Part shown: positions 9,519-17,852 of the stretch, piece by piece | How positions within the stretch are numbered: position 1 is the stretch's first letter | How the letters are laid out: each line of letters starts with the position of its first letter | Assembly (NCBI RefSeq): GCF_001439665.1 | Contig: NZ_LMAK01000036.1 | Location: forward strand, 1-64,000 | Length of the DNA stretch: 64,000 bases | Reading direction: 5' to 3' | Source of the DNA: Formosa algae | GTDB lineage: Bacteria; Bacteroidota; Bacteroidia; Flavobacteriales; Flavobacteriaceae | Notes under the pieces: generated by a model | Databases searched by the model: none | What the model was told of the DNA's origin: nothing | The model's input: only the letters and a program-made list of their open reading frames with translations | Position numbers and translations under genes: made by a program

Positions 9519-11930
9519 ATGCAAACAGAACCCGAAATAATGACAGGACTTTCTTTTGAAGATTTTAAAGCCGAAGTTTTAAATGATTACAAAATTGCAG
9601 TCACCTCTCGTGAGTGCAGTTTACTTGGTAGACGTGAAGTACTAACAGGTAAAGCAAAATTCGGAATTTTTGGTGGCGGAAAAGAAGTCGCACAATTAGC
9701 CATGGCCAAAGCGTTTAAAAACGGAGATTTCCGTTCTGGTTATTACCGTGATCAAACGTTTATGATGGCTATAGGAGAATTAACTGTAGAACAATTTTTC
9801 TCTGGTTTGTATGCCAACACCAATCTAGAAATAGAACCTATGTCGGCTGGTAGACAAATGGGCGGACACTTTGCCACGCACAGTTTAGATGAAAATGGAA
9901 ATTGGAAAAATTTAACTGTACAAAAAAATTCAAGTGCAGATATATCACCTACCGCAGGACAAATGCCGCGTCTTTTAGGACTTGCACAAGCTTCTAAAAT
10001 TTACAGACACGTAAAAGGAATTTACACTAAAAACTTTTCTGATAACGGAAATGAAATTGCCTGGGGAACAATAGGAAATGCAAGTACTAGTGAGGGTTTA
10101 TTTTTCGAAACCATTAATGCTGCAGGGGTGTTACAAGTCCCTATGGTAATTAGTGTTTGGGATGATGAATACGGTATTTCTGTACATGCAAAACACCAAA
10201 CTACTAAAGAAAACATCTCTGAAGTTTTAAAAGGATTTCAACGCGATGAAAATTCAAACGGATACGAAATTCTTCGTGTTCAAGGTTGGGATTACCCTGC
10301 ATTGGTAGAAACCTATCAAAAAGCGAGTAAGATTTCAAGAACAGAACATGTTCCTGTTTTAATTCATGTTAATGAATTAACACAACCTCAGGGTCACTCG
10401 ACTTCTGGATCTCATGAGCGTTATAAAAGTCCAGAACGTTTAGCTTGGGAAACCGCTAACGATTGTAACTTAAGAATGCGTGAGTGGTTAATTTCTAACA
10501 GCTTTGCTTCAGACGAAGAATTAACCGAAATTGAAAAAAGTGCGAAGCGTGAAGTTCGTAAAGGAAAAAAAACATCTTGGGATCTTTTTGTAGGACCAAT
10601 AAATAAAGATAAAACGGAAATAGTCAACCTATTAAAGCAAGTTGCAACTATTAGTACTAACAAAGTTTTTATCGAGAAAATCGTTAAAGACCTTGAACAT
10701 ATTGAAGAGCCAATTAAACGCGATATTATAGTCGCTGCTCGAAAAACATTACGCTATATTATTGATGATGTGGCTCCTGAAAAGGACAGACTACTATTAT
10801 GGATAGATAAATATTTTGAAAAAGTTCAGCCACAATACAGCTCTCATCTTTATAGTGAAAGTAATAAATCTGTAAAATATATTGCTGAAGTAAAACCCAT
10901 TTACACTGAAGATAGCGAGAATGTAGATGGCAGATTAATTATTAGAGATAACTTTGATGCTATTTTTAATAAATATCCTGAAGCTTTAATTTTTGGAGAA
11001 GATTCTGGAAATATCGGAGACGTTAATCAAGGTCTGGAAGGCATGCAAGAAAAGTATGGCGAATTACGCGTTGCCGATGTTGGTATTCGTGAAACAACCA
11101 TTATCGGACAGGGTATTGGAATGGCTATGCGCGGACTTAGACCTATTGCTGAAATTCAGTATTTAGACTACATTATGTATGCCATACAAATTATTAGCGA
11201 CGATCTTGCAACCTTACAATATAGATCTAAGGGCCGACAAAAAGCACCATTAATTATTCGTACTCGTGGACACCGTTTAGAAGGGATTTGGCACTCCGGA
11301 TCTCAAATGGGCGGAATTATTCATTTGGTTCGTGGTATTCATGTTTTAGTTCCTAGAAACATGACTAAAGCTGCTGGTTTTTATAACACCTTATTAGAAT
11401 CTGACGAGCCTGCATTAGTTGTAGAGTGTTTAAATGGTTACCGCTTAAAAGAAAAAAGACCTTCTAATTTTGGATTATTTAAAACACCAATTGGAATTAC
11501 AGAAACCATTCGCGAAGGAGAAGATATTACCTTAGTATCTTATGGATCTACTTTAAGAATTGTAGAACAAGCCGCTAGAGAATTAATGGAAGTTGGAATT
11601 CAAGCAGAAGTTATAGATATACAATCGCTTTTACCTTTTGATGTGAATCATGATATTGTTAAAAGTGTAGCTAAAACCAATCGTTTATTAGTTATAGATG
11701 AAGATGTCCCTGGAGGAGCTTCTGCCTATATTTTAAATGAAATTTTAAATACTCAAAACGGATATCAACATCTAGATAGCAGACCAAGAACATTAACAGC
11801 TAAACCACACCGTCCGGCGTATGGAACAGATGGTGACTATTTTTCTAAACCATCTTTAGAAGATATTTTTGAAACTGTTTATCAGATTATGCACGAAGCT
11901 AATCCTAGTCAATACCATAAATTAAGATAG
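9519..11930 (+). CDS. 2-oxoacid dehydrogenase E1, fused alpha and beta subunits
   Basis: An 803-residue thiamine-diphosphate enzyme joining the E1 alpha and beta chains of a branched-chain-type 2-oxoacid dehydrogenase; it decarboxylates 2-oxoacids and passes the acyl group to E2 lipoate. The N-terminal half has the ThDP motif GTIGNASTSEGLFFETINAA; the C-terminal half has the transketolase-like pyrimidine domain (FGEDSGNIGDVNQG, IGQGIGMAMRG) and the transketolase C-terminal domain (ITLVSYGST, IDIQSLLPFD, DEDVPGGASA). Alpha-beta fusions are usual in Bacteroidota. E2 and E3 genes are not adjacent, so substrate preference (branched-chain or other) is not settled. The start is set by the promoter at 9464-9494. 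rlmH follows 16 bp downstream. Confidence 0.9.
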   Translation: MQTEPEIMTGLSFEDFKAEVLNDYKIAVTSRECSLLGRREVLTGKAKFGIFGGGKEVAQLAMAKAFKNGDFRSGYYRDQTFMMAIGELTVEQFFSGLYANTNLEIEPMSAGRQMGGHFATHSLDENGNWKNLTVQKNSSADISPTAGQMPRLLGLAQASKIYRHVKGIYTKNFSDNGNEIAWGTIGNASTSEGLFFETINAAGVLQVPMVISVWDDEYGISVHAKHQTTKENISEVLKGFQRDENSNGYEILRVQGWDYPALVETYQKASKISRTEHVPVLIHVNELTQPQGHSTSGSHERYKSPERLAWETANDCNLRMREWLISNSFASDEELTEIEKSAKREVRKGKKTSWDLFVGPINKDKTEIVNLLKQVATISTNKVFIEKIVKDLEHIEEPIKRDIIVAARKTLRYIIDDVAPEKDRLLLWIDKYFEKVQPQYSSHLYSESNKSVKYIAEVKPIYTEDSENVDGRLIIRDNFDAIFNKYPEALIFGEDSGNIGDVNQGLEGMQEKYGELRVADVGIRETTIIGQGIGMAMRGLRPIAEIQYLDYIMYAIQIISDDLATLQYRSKGRQKAPLIIRTRGHRLEGIWHSGSQMGGIIHLVRGIHVLVPRNMTKAAGFYNTLLESDEPALVVECLNGYRLKEKRPSNFGLFKTPIGITETIREGEDITLVSYGSTLRIVEQAARELMEVGIQAEVIDIQSLLPFDVNHDIVKSVAKTNRLLVIDEDVPGGASAYILNEILNTQNGYQHLDSRPRTLTAKPHRPAYGTDGDYFSKPSLEDIFETVYQIMHEANPSQYHKLR

Positions 11931-11946
11931 GTTTAACTCCTTTATT

Positions 11947-12420
11947 ATGACCATAAAATTATTGGCCATTGGTAAAACAGATAATAAGCTCTTACAGGGC
12001 TTAATAGACGATTACCAAAAACGTCTCGGATTCTATATAAAATTTGAATTTGAAATTATTCCTGATTTAAAAAAGGTTAAGAACTTAAGTGAAGATCAGC
12101 AAAAGCAAAAAGAAGGCGAGCTTATTCTTAGTAAATTAAATCCCACAGATGTACTTATTCTGCTAGATGAAAATGGAAAACAAATGGATTCTGTAGGGTT
12201 TTCAAACTATCTGCAAAAACATATGAATTCGGGTATCAAACAATTGGTATTTGTAATTGGCGGACCTTACGGGTTCTCTCAAGATGTATATGCAAAAGCT
12301 CAAGGAAAAATATCGTTATCTAAAATGACGTTTTCACACCAAATGATACGTTTATTCGTTATAGAGCAGTTATATAGAGGCTTTACCATTCTTAGAAACG
12401 AACCTTACCACCATCGTTAA
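11947..12420 (+). CDS. rlmH: 23S rRNA (pseudouridine-1915 N3) methyltransferase
   Basis: A 157-residue SPOUT methyltransferase that methylates N3 of pseudouridine 1915 in helix 69 of 23S rRNA, using S-adenosylmethionine as a homodimer. The knotted SAM-binding region is recognisable: FVIGGPYGFS, then LSKMTFSHQMIRLFVIEQLYR and a C-terminal YHHR, which are the family's hallmarks. Length is normal. It starts 16 bp after the E1 gene and converges with the next gene, ending 15 bp from it; no strong terminator is seen in that gap. Confidence 0.96.
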   Translation: MTIKLLAIGKTDNKLLQGLIDDYQKRLGFYIKFEFEIIPDLKKVKNLSEDQQKQKEGELILSKLNPTDVLILLDENGKQMDSVGFSNYLQKHMNSGIKQLVFVIGGPYGFSQDVYAKAQGKISLSKMTFSHQMIRLFVIEQLYRGFTILRNEPYHHR

Positions 12421-12435
12421 ATCACTCATCTCTCT

Positions 12436-13443
12436 TTAACGATAATGATACGTTTTCTTTCCTGAACCGAGCTTGTAACCAATTGCGAGTTTGGCTTTAG
12501 TTAGATTGAAGCGGTAATTATTATCGAAATCTAAATCTGTAGAATACACGCCACCACCATAAATTAAACTGATGTAATAGCGCTGAACATTATATCCTAC
12601 AGCAAAGGTGTAATCTAGCTTTAATAATACAGGATTAGACGGTTTATAATCGCCATATTCTAACATAACATGTTTATACATTAAACCAATACCTGGCATA
12701 ATATTACAAGATGCTGTAAAATCTCCAGGCAATCTAAACACAGACATTAATCCGCCTAAAACACCTATTGCAGAACTATTATAGCGCTTAACATGGGCTT
12801 GTTCATTAAAGTAATCTTCAGAAATATCAGACAACACGTTCCCTCTTCCACTAAAATAATCGTAAAATCCAAAGGCTCCAAAACCGCCTGTTATATATAC
12901 TGGTCGATCTAATTTATCTATGCCTGCCTTTAACATAGAATACGAAAATTCAATATCCGGAATGGTCCGTAAATAATTAAAGCCTACAGTTACAGACCTT
13001 ATATCGTCTCTAAATACAAAAGGTTCATCAAAATTATTTTTCACATTAAAACCTCTATACGTCTGCACATAAAAATTCACATAGTTCTTTTTCCCAATTA
13101 TAGACGTCCCTTGCATATCAAAACGGTGGGTAATATCGTCTGTATTTGTTTTTACATTAAACGCTATATCTATTAATAGTTTACTACTTGCAACACCAAA
13201 CCCAATCCCAAATTTATTATTAGGGATAAAACGAGCTCTAAAATCAGTCTCATTTCTAATACTAAATTGTTTGTATTTATAATTTGTAAATAGTCGGAAG
13301 GAATAATTATTTATATCGTGATCTATAAATAATTTATCTGCCAGCTGGATAATTTTTAAAGAATCAAGATCTTTTAAAAGCTGAGCGTGTATTGAAGAAG
13401 CGCTTAACAGCAATACTAGTAAAAAGGCAATTTTTTTAATCAT
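12436..13443 (-). CDS. Secreted, probably outer-membrane beta-barrel protein of unknown function
   Basis: A 335-residue protein with a clear signal peptide (MIKKIAFLLVLLLSASSIHAQ). The mature part alternates aromatic and polar residues in strand-like stretches separated by short turns (F-x-I-x-N, Y-x-S-x-I-Y-G-G-G), typical of small outer-membrane barrels in Flavobacteriia. I do not recognise a named family. It is convergent with rlmH. No promoter with a good -7 box is seen in the 176 bp upstream, which also holds the hpf terminator. Its function cannot be inferred from context. Confidence 0.7.
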   Translation of the reverse strand: MIKKIAFLLVLLLSASSIHAQLLKDLDSLKIIQLADKLFIDHDINNYSFRLFTNYKYKQFSIRNETDFRARFIPNNKFGIGFGVASSKLLIDIAFNVKTNTDDITHRFDMQGTSIIGKKNYVNFYVQTYRGFNVKNNFDEPFVFRDDIRSVTVGFNYLRTIPDIEFSYSMLKAGIDKLDRPVYITGGFGAFGFYDYFSGRGNVLSDISEDYFNEQAHVKRYNSSAIGVLGGLMSVFRLPGDFTASCNIMPGIGLMYKHVMLEYGDYKPSNPVLLKLDYTFAVGYNVQRYYISLIYGGGVYSTDLDFDNNYRFNLTKAKLAIGYKLGSGKKTYHYR

Positions 13444-13571
13444 GTATAATCATCTACCAAACTTACAAATCCTGTTAAACGATTTTGGTAAGGGGTTAAA
13501 AATACATTAATTCTTGCGACAAACCATTTCAAGTGAACAATAATATGTTTTAAGAAATCATGTTAATGCAT

Positions 13572-13607
13572 AAAAAAACGGATGATGAAATTTAAATTCA
13601 TCATCCG
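13572..13607 (-). terminator. Rho-independent terminator of hpf
   Basis: CGGATGATGAA (13579-13589) and TTCATCATCCG (13597-13607) form a perfect 11-bp stem with a 7-base loop. On the minus strand the stem is followed by seven T (13572-13578). It ends the hpf transcript 13 bp after its stop. Confidence 0.88.
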
Positions 13608-13619
13608 CAAATATATAGA

Positions 13620-13919
13620 TTATGAGTTTGCGTAAGTATGCTTACGTTTTTTTAATTGCGTTTCTAAATCGTTTATAGTGTTTCTAACAGCGAGTTCGTA
13701 AGTGCGTTCTTTAGAAGATGCAAAAATTCTTGGTCCAGGTGCACTCAATTCAATTTTACAAATTTTACCATCTTCTTTTTCGTTTTGAATGGTCTCAAAG
13801 ATAACTTCTGCAGAGATAATCCAATCGTATTTTAAAGCTAGTTTATTTAGTTTCGCAGTTACATGTTCATTCATTGCCTCGCTAGTAGACATGTGGATGT
13901 ATTGAATGTTAATTGTCAT
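13620..13919 (-). CDS. hpf: Ribosome hibernation-promoting factor, short form
   Basis: A 99-residue HPF/YfiA-family protein. Such proteins bind the decoding centre of idle ribosomes and favour their storage as inactive particles in slow growth. The order MTINIQYIHMSTSEAMNEHV, then K-L-x-K-x-Y and a conserved central strand with E-x-x-x-K-I-E-L-S is typical. It lacks the C-terminal dimerisation domain of long HPF. A strong terminator follows. The 261 bp upstream (13920-14180), shared with divergent rdgB, contains no gene that I can see. Confidence 0.88.
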   Translation of the reverse strand: MTINIQYIHMSTSEAMNEHVTAKLNKLALKYDWIISAEVIFETIQNEKEDGKICKIELSAPGPRIFASSKERTYELAVRNTINDLETQLKKRKHTYANS

Positions 13920-14180
13920 AGATTAGTGTTTTAAAGTTCTACATAAATTTAAAGAAAAACGGCGTCTTTTCATATGCTTTTGCTCATAAAATATTGTGAA
14001 ATAATCAAAATTAAAAGCCAACAAAAAGAATACAGTAATCTATCATCCTAAAAACTAAAATATTAATCAGTTAGTTAAAAACAATCAAAAAAAATTAAAT
14101 GTATATAGCAAATTATAAAATAAGATCTACTTCAATTTAAAACCTTATTTTAGCCATTATAAAAAAGAAATAATTACAGT

Positions 14181-14759
14181 ATGAAACTTGTATTTGCTAC
14201 CAATAATCAGAATAAAATTAAGGAAGTTCAATCGTTAATACCAAGTCATATTACGCTATTAAGTTTAGCCGATATTAAATGCTTTGAAGACATTCCTGAA
14301 ACCCAACCAACTATAGAAGGTAATGCGATACAGAAAGCAGAATATGTAAAAAAGAACTACGGATATGATTGTTTTGCAGATGATACTGGTTTAGAAGTAA
14401 ATGCTTTAAATGGTGCGCCTGGTGTCTATTCTGCACGATTTGCTGGCCCACAACGCGATGCTAAAGATAATATGAAAAAACTGTTGGACGATTTAGGATC
14501 AAATACTAATAGAACAGCTCAATTCAAAACAGTTATTGCTTTATCACTTCATGCTAATATGGAAACATTTACTGGCATTTGTAAAGGTAATATAACAAAG
14601 ACACAGCATGGAACAGACGGATTCGGATACGATCCAATTTTTAGACCACAAGGTGGCACGCAAACTTTTGCAGAAATGCCATTAAGGGAAAAAAACACAA
14701 TCGGACATCGCGGAAAAGCGGTTTCATTATTAGTAAAATATTTAAACACCTTACAGTAA
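14181..14759 (+). CDS. rdgB: Non-canonical purine NTP pyrophosphatase (RdgB/HAM1)
   Basis: A 192-residue house-cleaning enzyme that hydrolyses ITP, dITP and XTP to monophosphates, keeping deaminated purines out of DNA and RNA. The motifs are complete: FATNNQNKIKE at residues 4-14, ADDTGLEVNALNGAPGVYSARFAG in the centre, and FGYDPIF plus HRGKA near the C-terminus. Length is normal. It stands alone, divergent from hpf, and is followed by the leader of the DEAD-box helicase gene. Confidence 0.96.
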   Translation: MKLVFATNNQNKIKEVQSLIPSHITLLSLADIKCFEDIPETQPTIEGNAIQKAEYVKKNYGYDCFADDTGLEVNALNGAPGVYSARFAGPQRDAKDNMKKLLDDLGSNTNRTAQFKTVIALSLHANMETFTGICKGNITKTQHGTDGFGYDPIFRPQGGTQTFAEMPLREKNTIGHRGKAVSLLVKYLNTLQ

Positions 14760-14819
14760 TAAATTAATCTACTGATTCACAATAAAATAAAGCAAATTAG
14801 GTATTACCAAATAAAACAC

Positions 14820-14939
14820 TACCTTTGCAGCTTGAAATTCCTCAGAGAGAGGATGTGTTACTTGGAAGTTTAAGGTTAAGTATGTCGATTCCCTTCTTAT
14901 GTAACACTTACATATTTTAATCGAATACTTATTACAAGA
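14820..14939 (+). promoter_or_regulatory. Promoter box and structured leader of the DEAD-box helicase gene
   Basis: TACCTTTG (14820-14827) matches the -7 consensus, placing transcription start near 14834 and leaving a leader of about 105 nt, long for this genome. Inside it GTGTTAC (14855-14861) pairs with GTAACAC (14901-14907), and GAAG (14865-14868) with CTTC (14893-14896), separated by a small internal loop. Long folded leaders are known on cold-shock RNA helicase mRNAs, so temperature- or self-dependent control is plausible but unproven. Confidence 0.5.
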
Positions 14940-16775
14940 ATGAACACATTCAAAGATTTAGGTCTTAATGATGACCTTTTGCGCGCTATTACAGACATGG
15001 GTTTTGAAACCCCAAGTGAAGTCCAAGACAAAGCCATCCCATTATTATTAGAAAGTGAAATAGATTTAGTTGCATTAGCACAAACAGGAACAGGTAAAAC
15101 TGCTGCGTTTGGTTTCCCAATGCTTCAAAAAATTGATATCGATAGTAGAACAACTCAAGGGTTAATCTTATCTCCTACTCGTGAGCTTTGTTTACAAATT
15201 ACTAACGAACTTAAAGCTTACGGTAAATACTGTAAAGGTTTAAATGTTGTTGCTATTTACGGTGGATCTAGTATCCAAGACCAAGCAAGAGACGTAAAAC
15301 GTGGTGCTCAAATTATTGTTGCAACTCCAGGACGTATGAAAGATATGATTAGCCGTAACATGGTTGATATTTCTAAGATTACTTATAGTGTACTTGATGA
15401 AGCAGATGAAATGCTTAACATGGGTTTCAAAGAAGATATTACAGACATTTTATCGCACACTCCTACAGATAAAAACACTTGGTTATTTTCTGCAACTATG
15501 CCAAAAGAAGTTGCAACTATAGCTAAAAAATTCATGCATAATCCTACAGAGATTACCGTAGGAAATAAAAACGAAGGTAGTACTCAAGTGTCTCACGAAT
15601 ATTATTTAGTGAACGCTAGAGACCGTTACCAAGCTTTAAAACGTTTAGCAGATGCTAACCCAGATATTTTTTCTGTTATTTTCTGTAGAACTAAACGTGA
15701 TACTCAAAAAGTAGCCGAACAACTTATAGAAGATGGTTATAACGCTGGAGCACTTCATGGTGATTTAAGTCAAAACCAACGTGATTTAGTTATGAAATCG
15801 TTTAGAAATCAACAAATCCAAATGTTAGTAGCTACAGATGTTGCTGCACGTGGAATTGATGTAGACGATATTACTCACGTAATCAATTACCAATTACCTG
15901 ACGAAATAGAAACGTATAACCACCGTAGTGGTCGTACTGGACGTGCTGGTAAAACAGGAATCTCTATGGTAATTGTTTCTAAAAGTGAAGTTAGAAAAAT
16001 TAAAAGTATAGAGCGCATCATTAAAAAAGACTTCATCAAAAAAGAGATCCCTAACGGAATCGAAATTTGTGAAGTACAATTAATGTCGTTAGCCAATAAA
16101 ATACACAATACAGAAATCAATCCAGAAATTGATAAGTATTTAGATAGTATAAACACTTTATTTGAAGATACTACGAAAGACGAATTGATTCAGAAATTTT
16201 TCTCTGTAGAATTCACACGTTTCTTTAATTACTACCAAAAATCTAAAGATTTAAACGTAGCTGAAGGAAATTCAAGAGAAAGAGAAGGTAGAGAACACGT
16301 TAGCAATAGCGATGCAGCACGTTTCTTTATAAACGTAGGTAGTCGTGATGGTTTTGACTGGATGAAATTAAAAGATTTCTTAAAAGAAGTTTTAGAATTA
16401 GGTCGTGACGATGTATTTAAAGTAGATGTTAAAGAAAGTTTCTCATTCTTTAATACTGAAAAAGAACTTAAAGATAAAGTCTTAGCATTCTTTACAGATT
16501 ATAAACACGATGGTCGTTTTGTTAATGTTGAAGAAACAGAAAACAAAGGAGGCGGCGGTGGTCGCGGCGGAAACAGAAGTCGTGGCGGCGGCGGCGGTCG
16601 TAGAGACAGAAAAGAATCTGGAGGATTTAGAGGAGATAGACGTTCAAAATCTGGAGGAGATAGAAAAAGAAATTCAGATTCAGACTCTAAACCTAGACGT
16701 TTTAGTTCGGAAAAGAAAGGTGGTTCAGATCAAGGCTCATCATCATCATCTAGACCAAGACGTTCTAGACGTTAG
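14940..16775 (+). CDS. DEAD-box ATP-dependent RNA helicase with RGG tail
   Basis: A 611-residue RNA helicase, probably acting in ribosome assembly or mRNA unwinding at low temperature. The Q motif and AQTGTGKT (about 43-50), PTRELC, TPGR, DEAD (about 154-157) and SAT lie in the first RecA domain; ATDVAARGIDV and HRSGRTGRAGK lie in the second. Residues about 450-525 resemble the DbpA-type RNA-binding domain (SNSDAARFFINVGSRDGF). The last 75 residues are a Gly/Arg-rich disordered tail with GGGGGRGGNRSRGG and a Ser/Arg end, which helps non-specific RNA binding. It is closest in layout to CsdA/DeaD. The leader may be regulatory. Confidence 0.94.
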   Translation: MNTFKDLGLNDDLLRAITDMGFETPSEVQDKAIPLLLESEIDLVALAQTGTGKTAAFGFPMLQKIDIDSRTTQGLILSPTRELCLQITNELKAYGKYCKGLNVVAIYGGSSIQDQARDVKRGAQIIVATPGRMKDMISRNMVDISKITYSVLDEADEMLNMGFKEDITDILSHTPTDKNTWLFSATMPKEVATIAKKFMHNPTEITVGNKNEGSTQVSHEYYLVNARDRYQALKRLADANPDIFSVIFCRTKRDTQKVAEQLIEDGYNAGALHGDLSQNQRDLVMKSFRNQQIQMLVATDVAARGIDVDDITHVINYQLPDEIETYNHRSGRTGRAGKTGISMVIVSKSEVRKIKSIERIIKKDFIKKEIPNGIEICEVQLMSLANKIHNTEINPEIDKYLDSINTLFEDTTKDELIQKFFSVEFTRFFNYYQKSKDLNVAEGNSREREGREHVSNSDAARFFINVGSRDGFDWMKLKDFLKEVLELGRDDVFKVDVKESFSFFNTEKELKDKVLAFFTDYKHDGRFVNVEETENKGGGGGRGGNRSRGGGGGRRDRKESGGFRGDRRSKSGGDRKRNSDSDSKPRRFSSEKKGGSDQGSSSSSRPRRSRR

Positions 16776-16842
16776 TAATCTGTTAATATTTAGACAAAAT
16801 ACTTTGTACTTTTTCCTAAATATTAATTAGTTTGCTACTTTT

Positions 16843-17634
16843 ATGCCTAACAAAATTATAATGAAATATATATTTATACTATTCTTCCTTTTATTTACAT
16901 CAACAACTGTTTTTTCACAAGACGGTAATACAAATGTAATTGGAGTAATTATTAACGGTTCTAATGACGAACCTCTAGAAGGTGTAAATATTGTAAACAT
17001 TAATCAAGTTAAAGGTAGTACTACAAATACGAAAGGTGAATTTAATATCTCTGCGAAAGTAAATGATACGCTTCACCTCTCCTATTTAGGTTTTAAATCT
17101 ATTAAGGTAAAAGTGACAAACGACTGGATAAAATTCGGAAGTTCTACCATTGCTTTAACAGAGTTAGCCCTAGCTTTAGAAGAAGTTGTAGTAAACCAAT
17201 TTAGACTAACAGGATATTTGGAAGTAGATATTAAACAAGTTCCTATTAATAATAACTATCAATACAGTATTTCGGGATTACAAAACGGATATGAAGCTGG
17301 TAGAAGCGGTACAAGTGTGAACAAAATTTTAAGTTCCATTTTTAACCCCGCAGATTTCTTATATAACATCTTTGGAAAAAAGCCTCAGGAAATGAAAAAA
17401 CTGAAGCAAATGAAACAGGATGATGAAATAAGGAATTTATTAGCCTCGCGCTTTGATCGCGAAATGCTCACGGTATTATTACAAGTAGACCGCGTAGATT
17501 TGGACGAAATTGTAAGACAATGCAATTACTCTAAAGACTTTATAAACACTGCTAACGATCTTCAAATTCTTGACGCTATTAGCGGCTGTTATGAAGAATA
17601 TAAGGTGTTAAGCCGGGGCAGGAAAAAAATATAA
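16843..17634 (+). CDS. Secreted carboxypeptidase-regulatory-like domain protein
   Basis: A 263-residue exported protein. After a signal peptide (MKYIFILFFLLFTSTTVFSQ) comes a carboxypeptidase D regulatory-like domain of about 80 residues with the usual GVIINGSNDEPLEGVNI, T-N-x-x-G-E-F and Y-L-G-F-K motifs, the same module found at the start of TonB-dependent receptors. Here it is not joined to a barrel. The C-terminal 150 residues are helical and charged, with no known domain. The ATG at 16861 would give a more standard signal peptide than that at 16843. A good terminator follows. The function is unknown; a periplasmic envelope role is likely. Confidence 0.8.
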   Translation: MPNKIIMKYIFILFFLLFTSTTVFSQDGNTNVIGVIINGSNDEPLEGVNIVNINQVKGSTTNTKGEFNISAKVNDTLHLSYLGFKSIKVKVTNDWIKFGSSTIALTELALALEEVVVNQFRLTGYLEVDIKQVPINNNYQYSISGLQNGYEAGRSGTSVNKILSSIFNPADFLYNIFGKKPQEMKKLKQMKQDDEIRNLLASRFDREMLTVLLQVDRVDLDEIVRQCNYSKDFINTANDLQILDAISGCYEEYKVLSRGRKKI

Positions 17635-17643
17635 AAATCACTT

Positions 17644-17676
17644 AAAAAACTGTCTTCCTAAAGGCAGTTTTTTTTT
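17644..17676 (+). terminator. Rho-independent terminator
   Basis: ACTGTC pairs with GGCAGT (one G-T pair) around TTCCTAAA, extended by an A-run on the left and a nine-base T-run on the right. It ends the 16843-17634 transcript. Confidence 0.85.
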
Positions 17677-17852
17677 GCTTTATACCTAAGATAATTCCAG
17701 ACTAAACTTTTTAATAAAATATAAGATTCACAATATTTTTAATATTTATAAATACATTCGTCAATTTGCTTCTAAATAAGTTAAGATAATTTTATTATTT
17801 GCAATATATCTATAAATTTTATATTTTGCATTACCGATTCATATAACGATTC

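Noticed and set aside
16510-16830. A 106-residue frame overlapping the end of the DEAD-box gene, rich in Val, Ala, Glu
   Set aside because: It is the shifted reading of the Gly/Arg-rich tail; its composition follows the codons of the real gene and it has no start signal.
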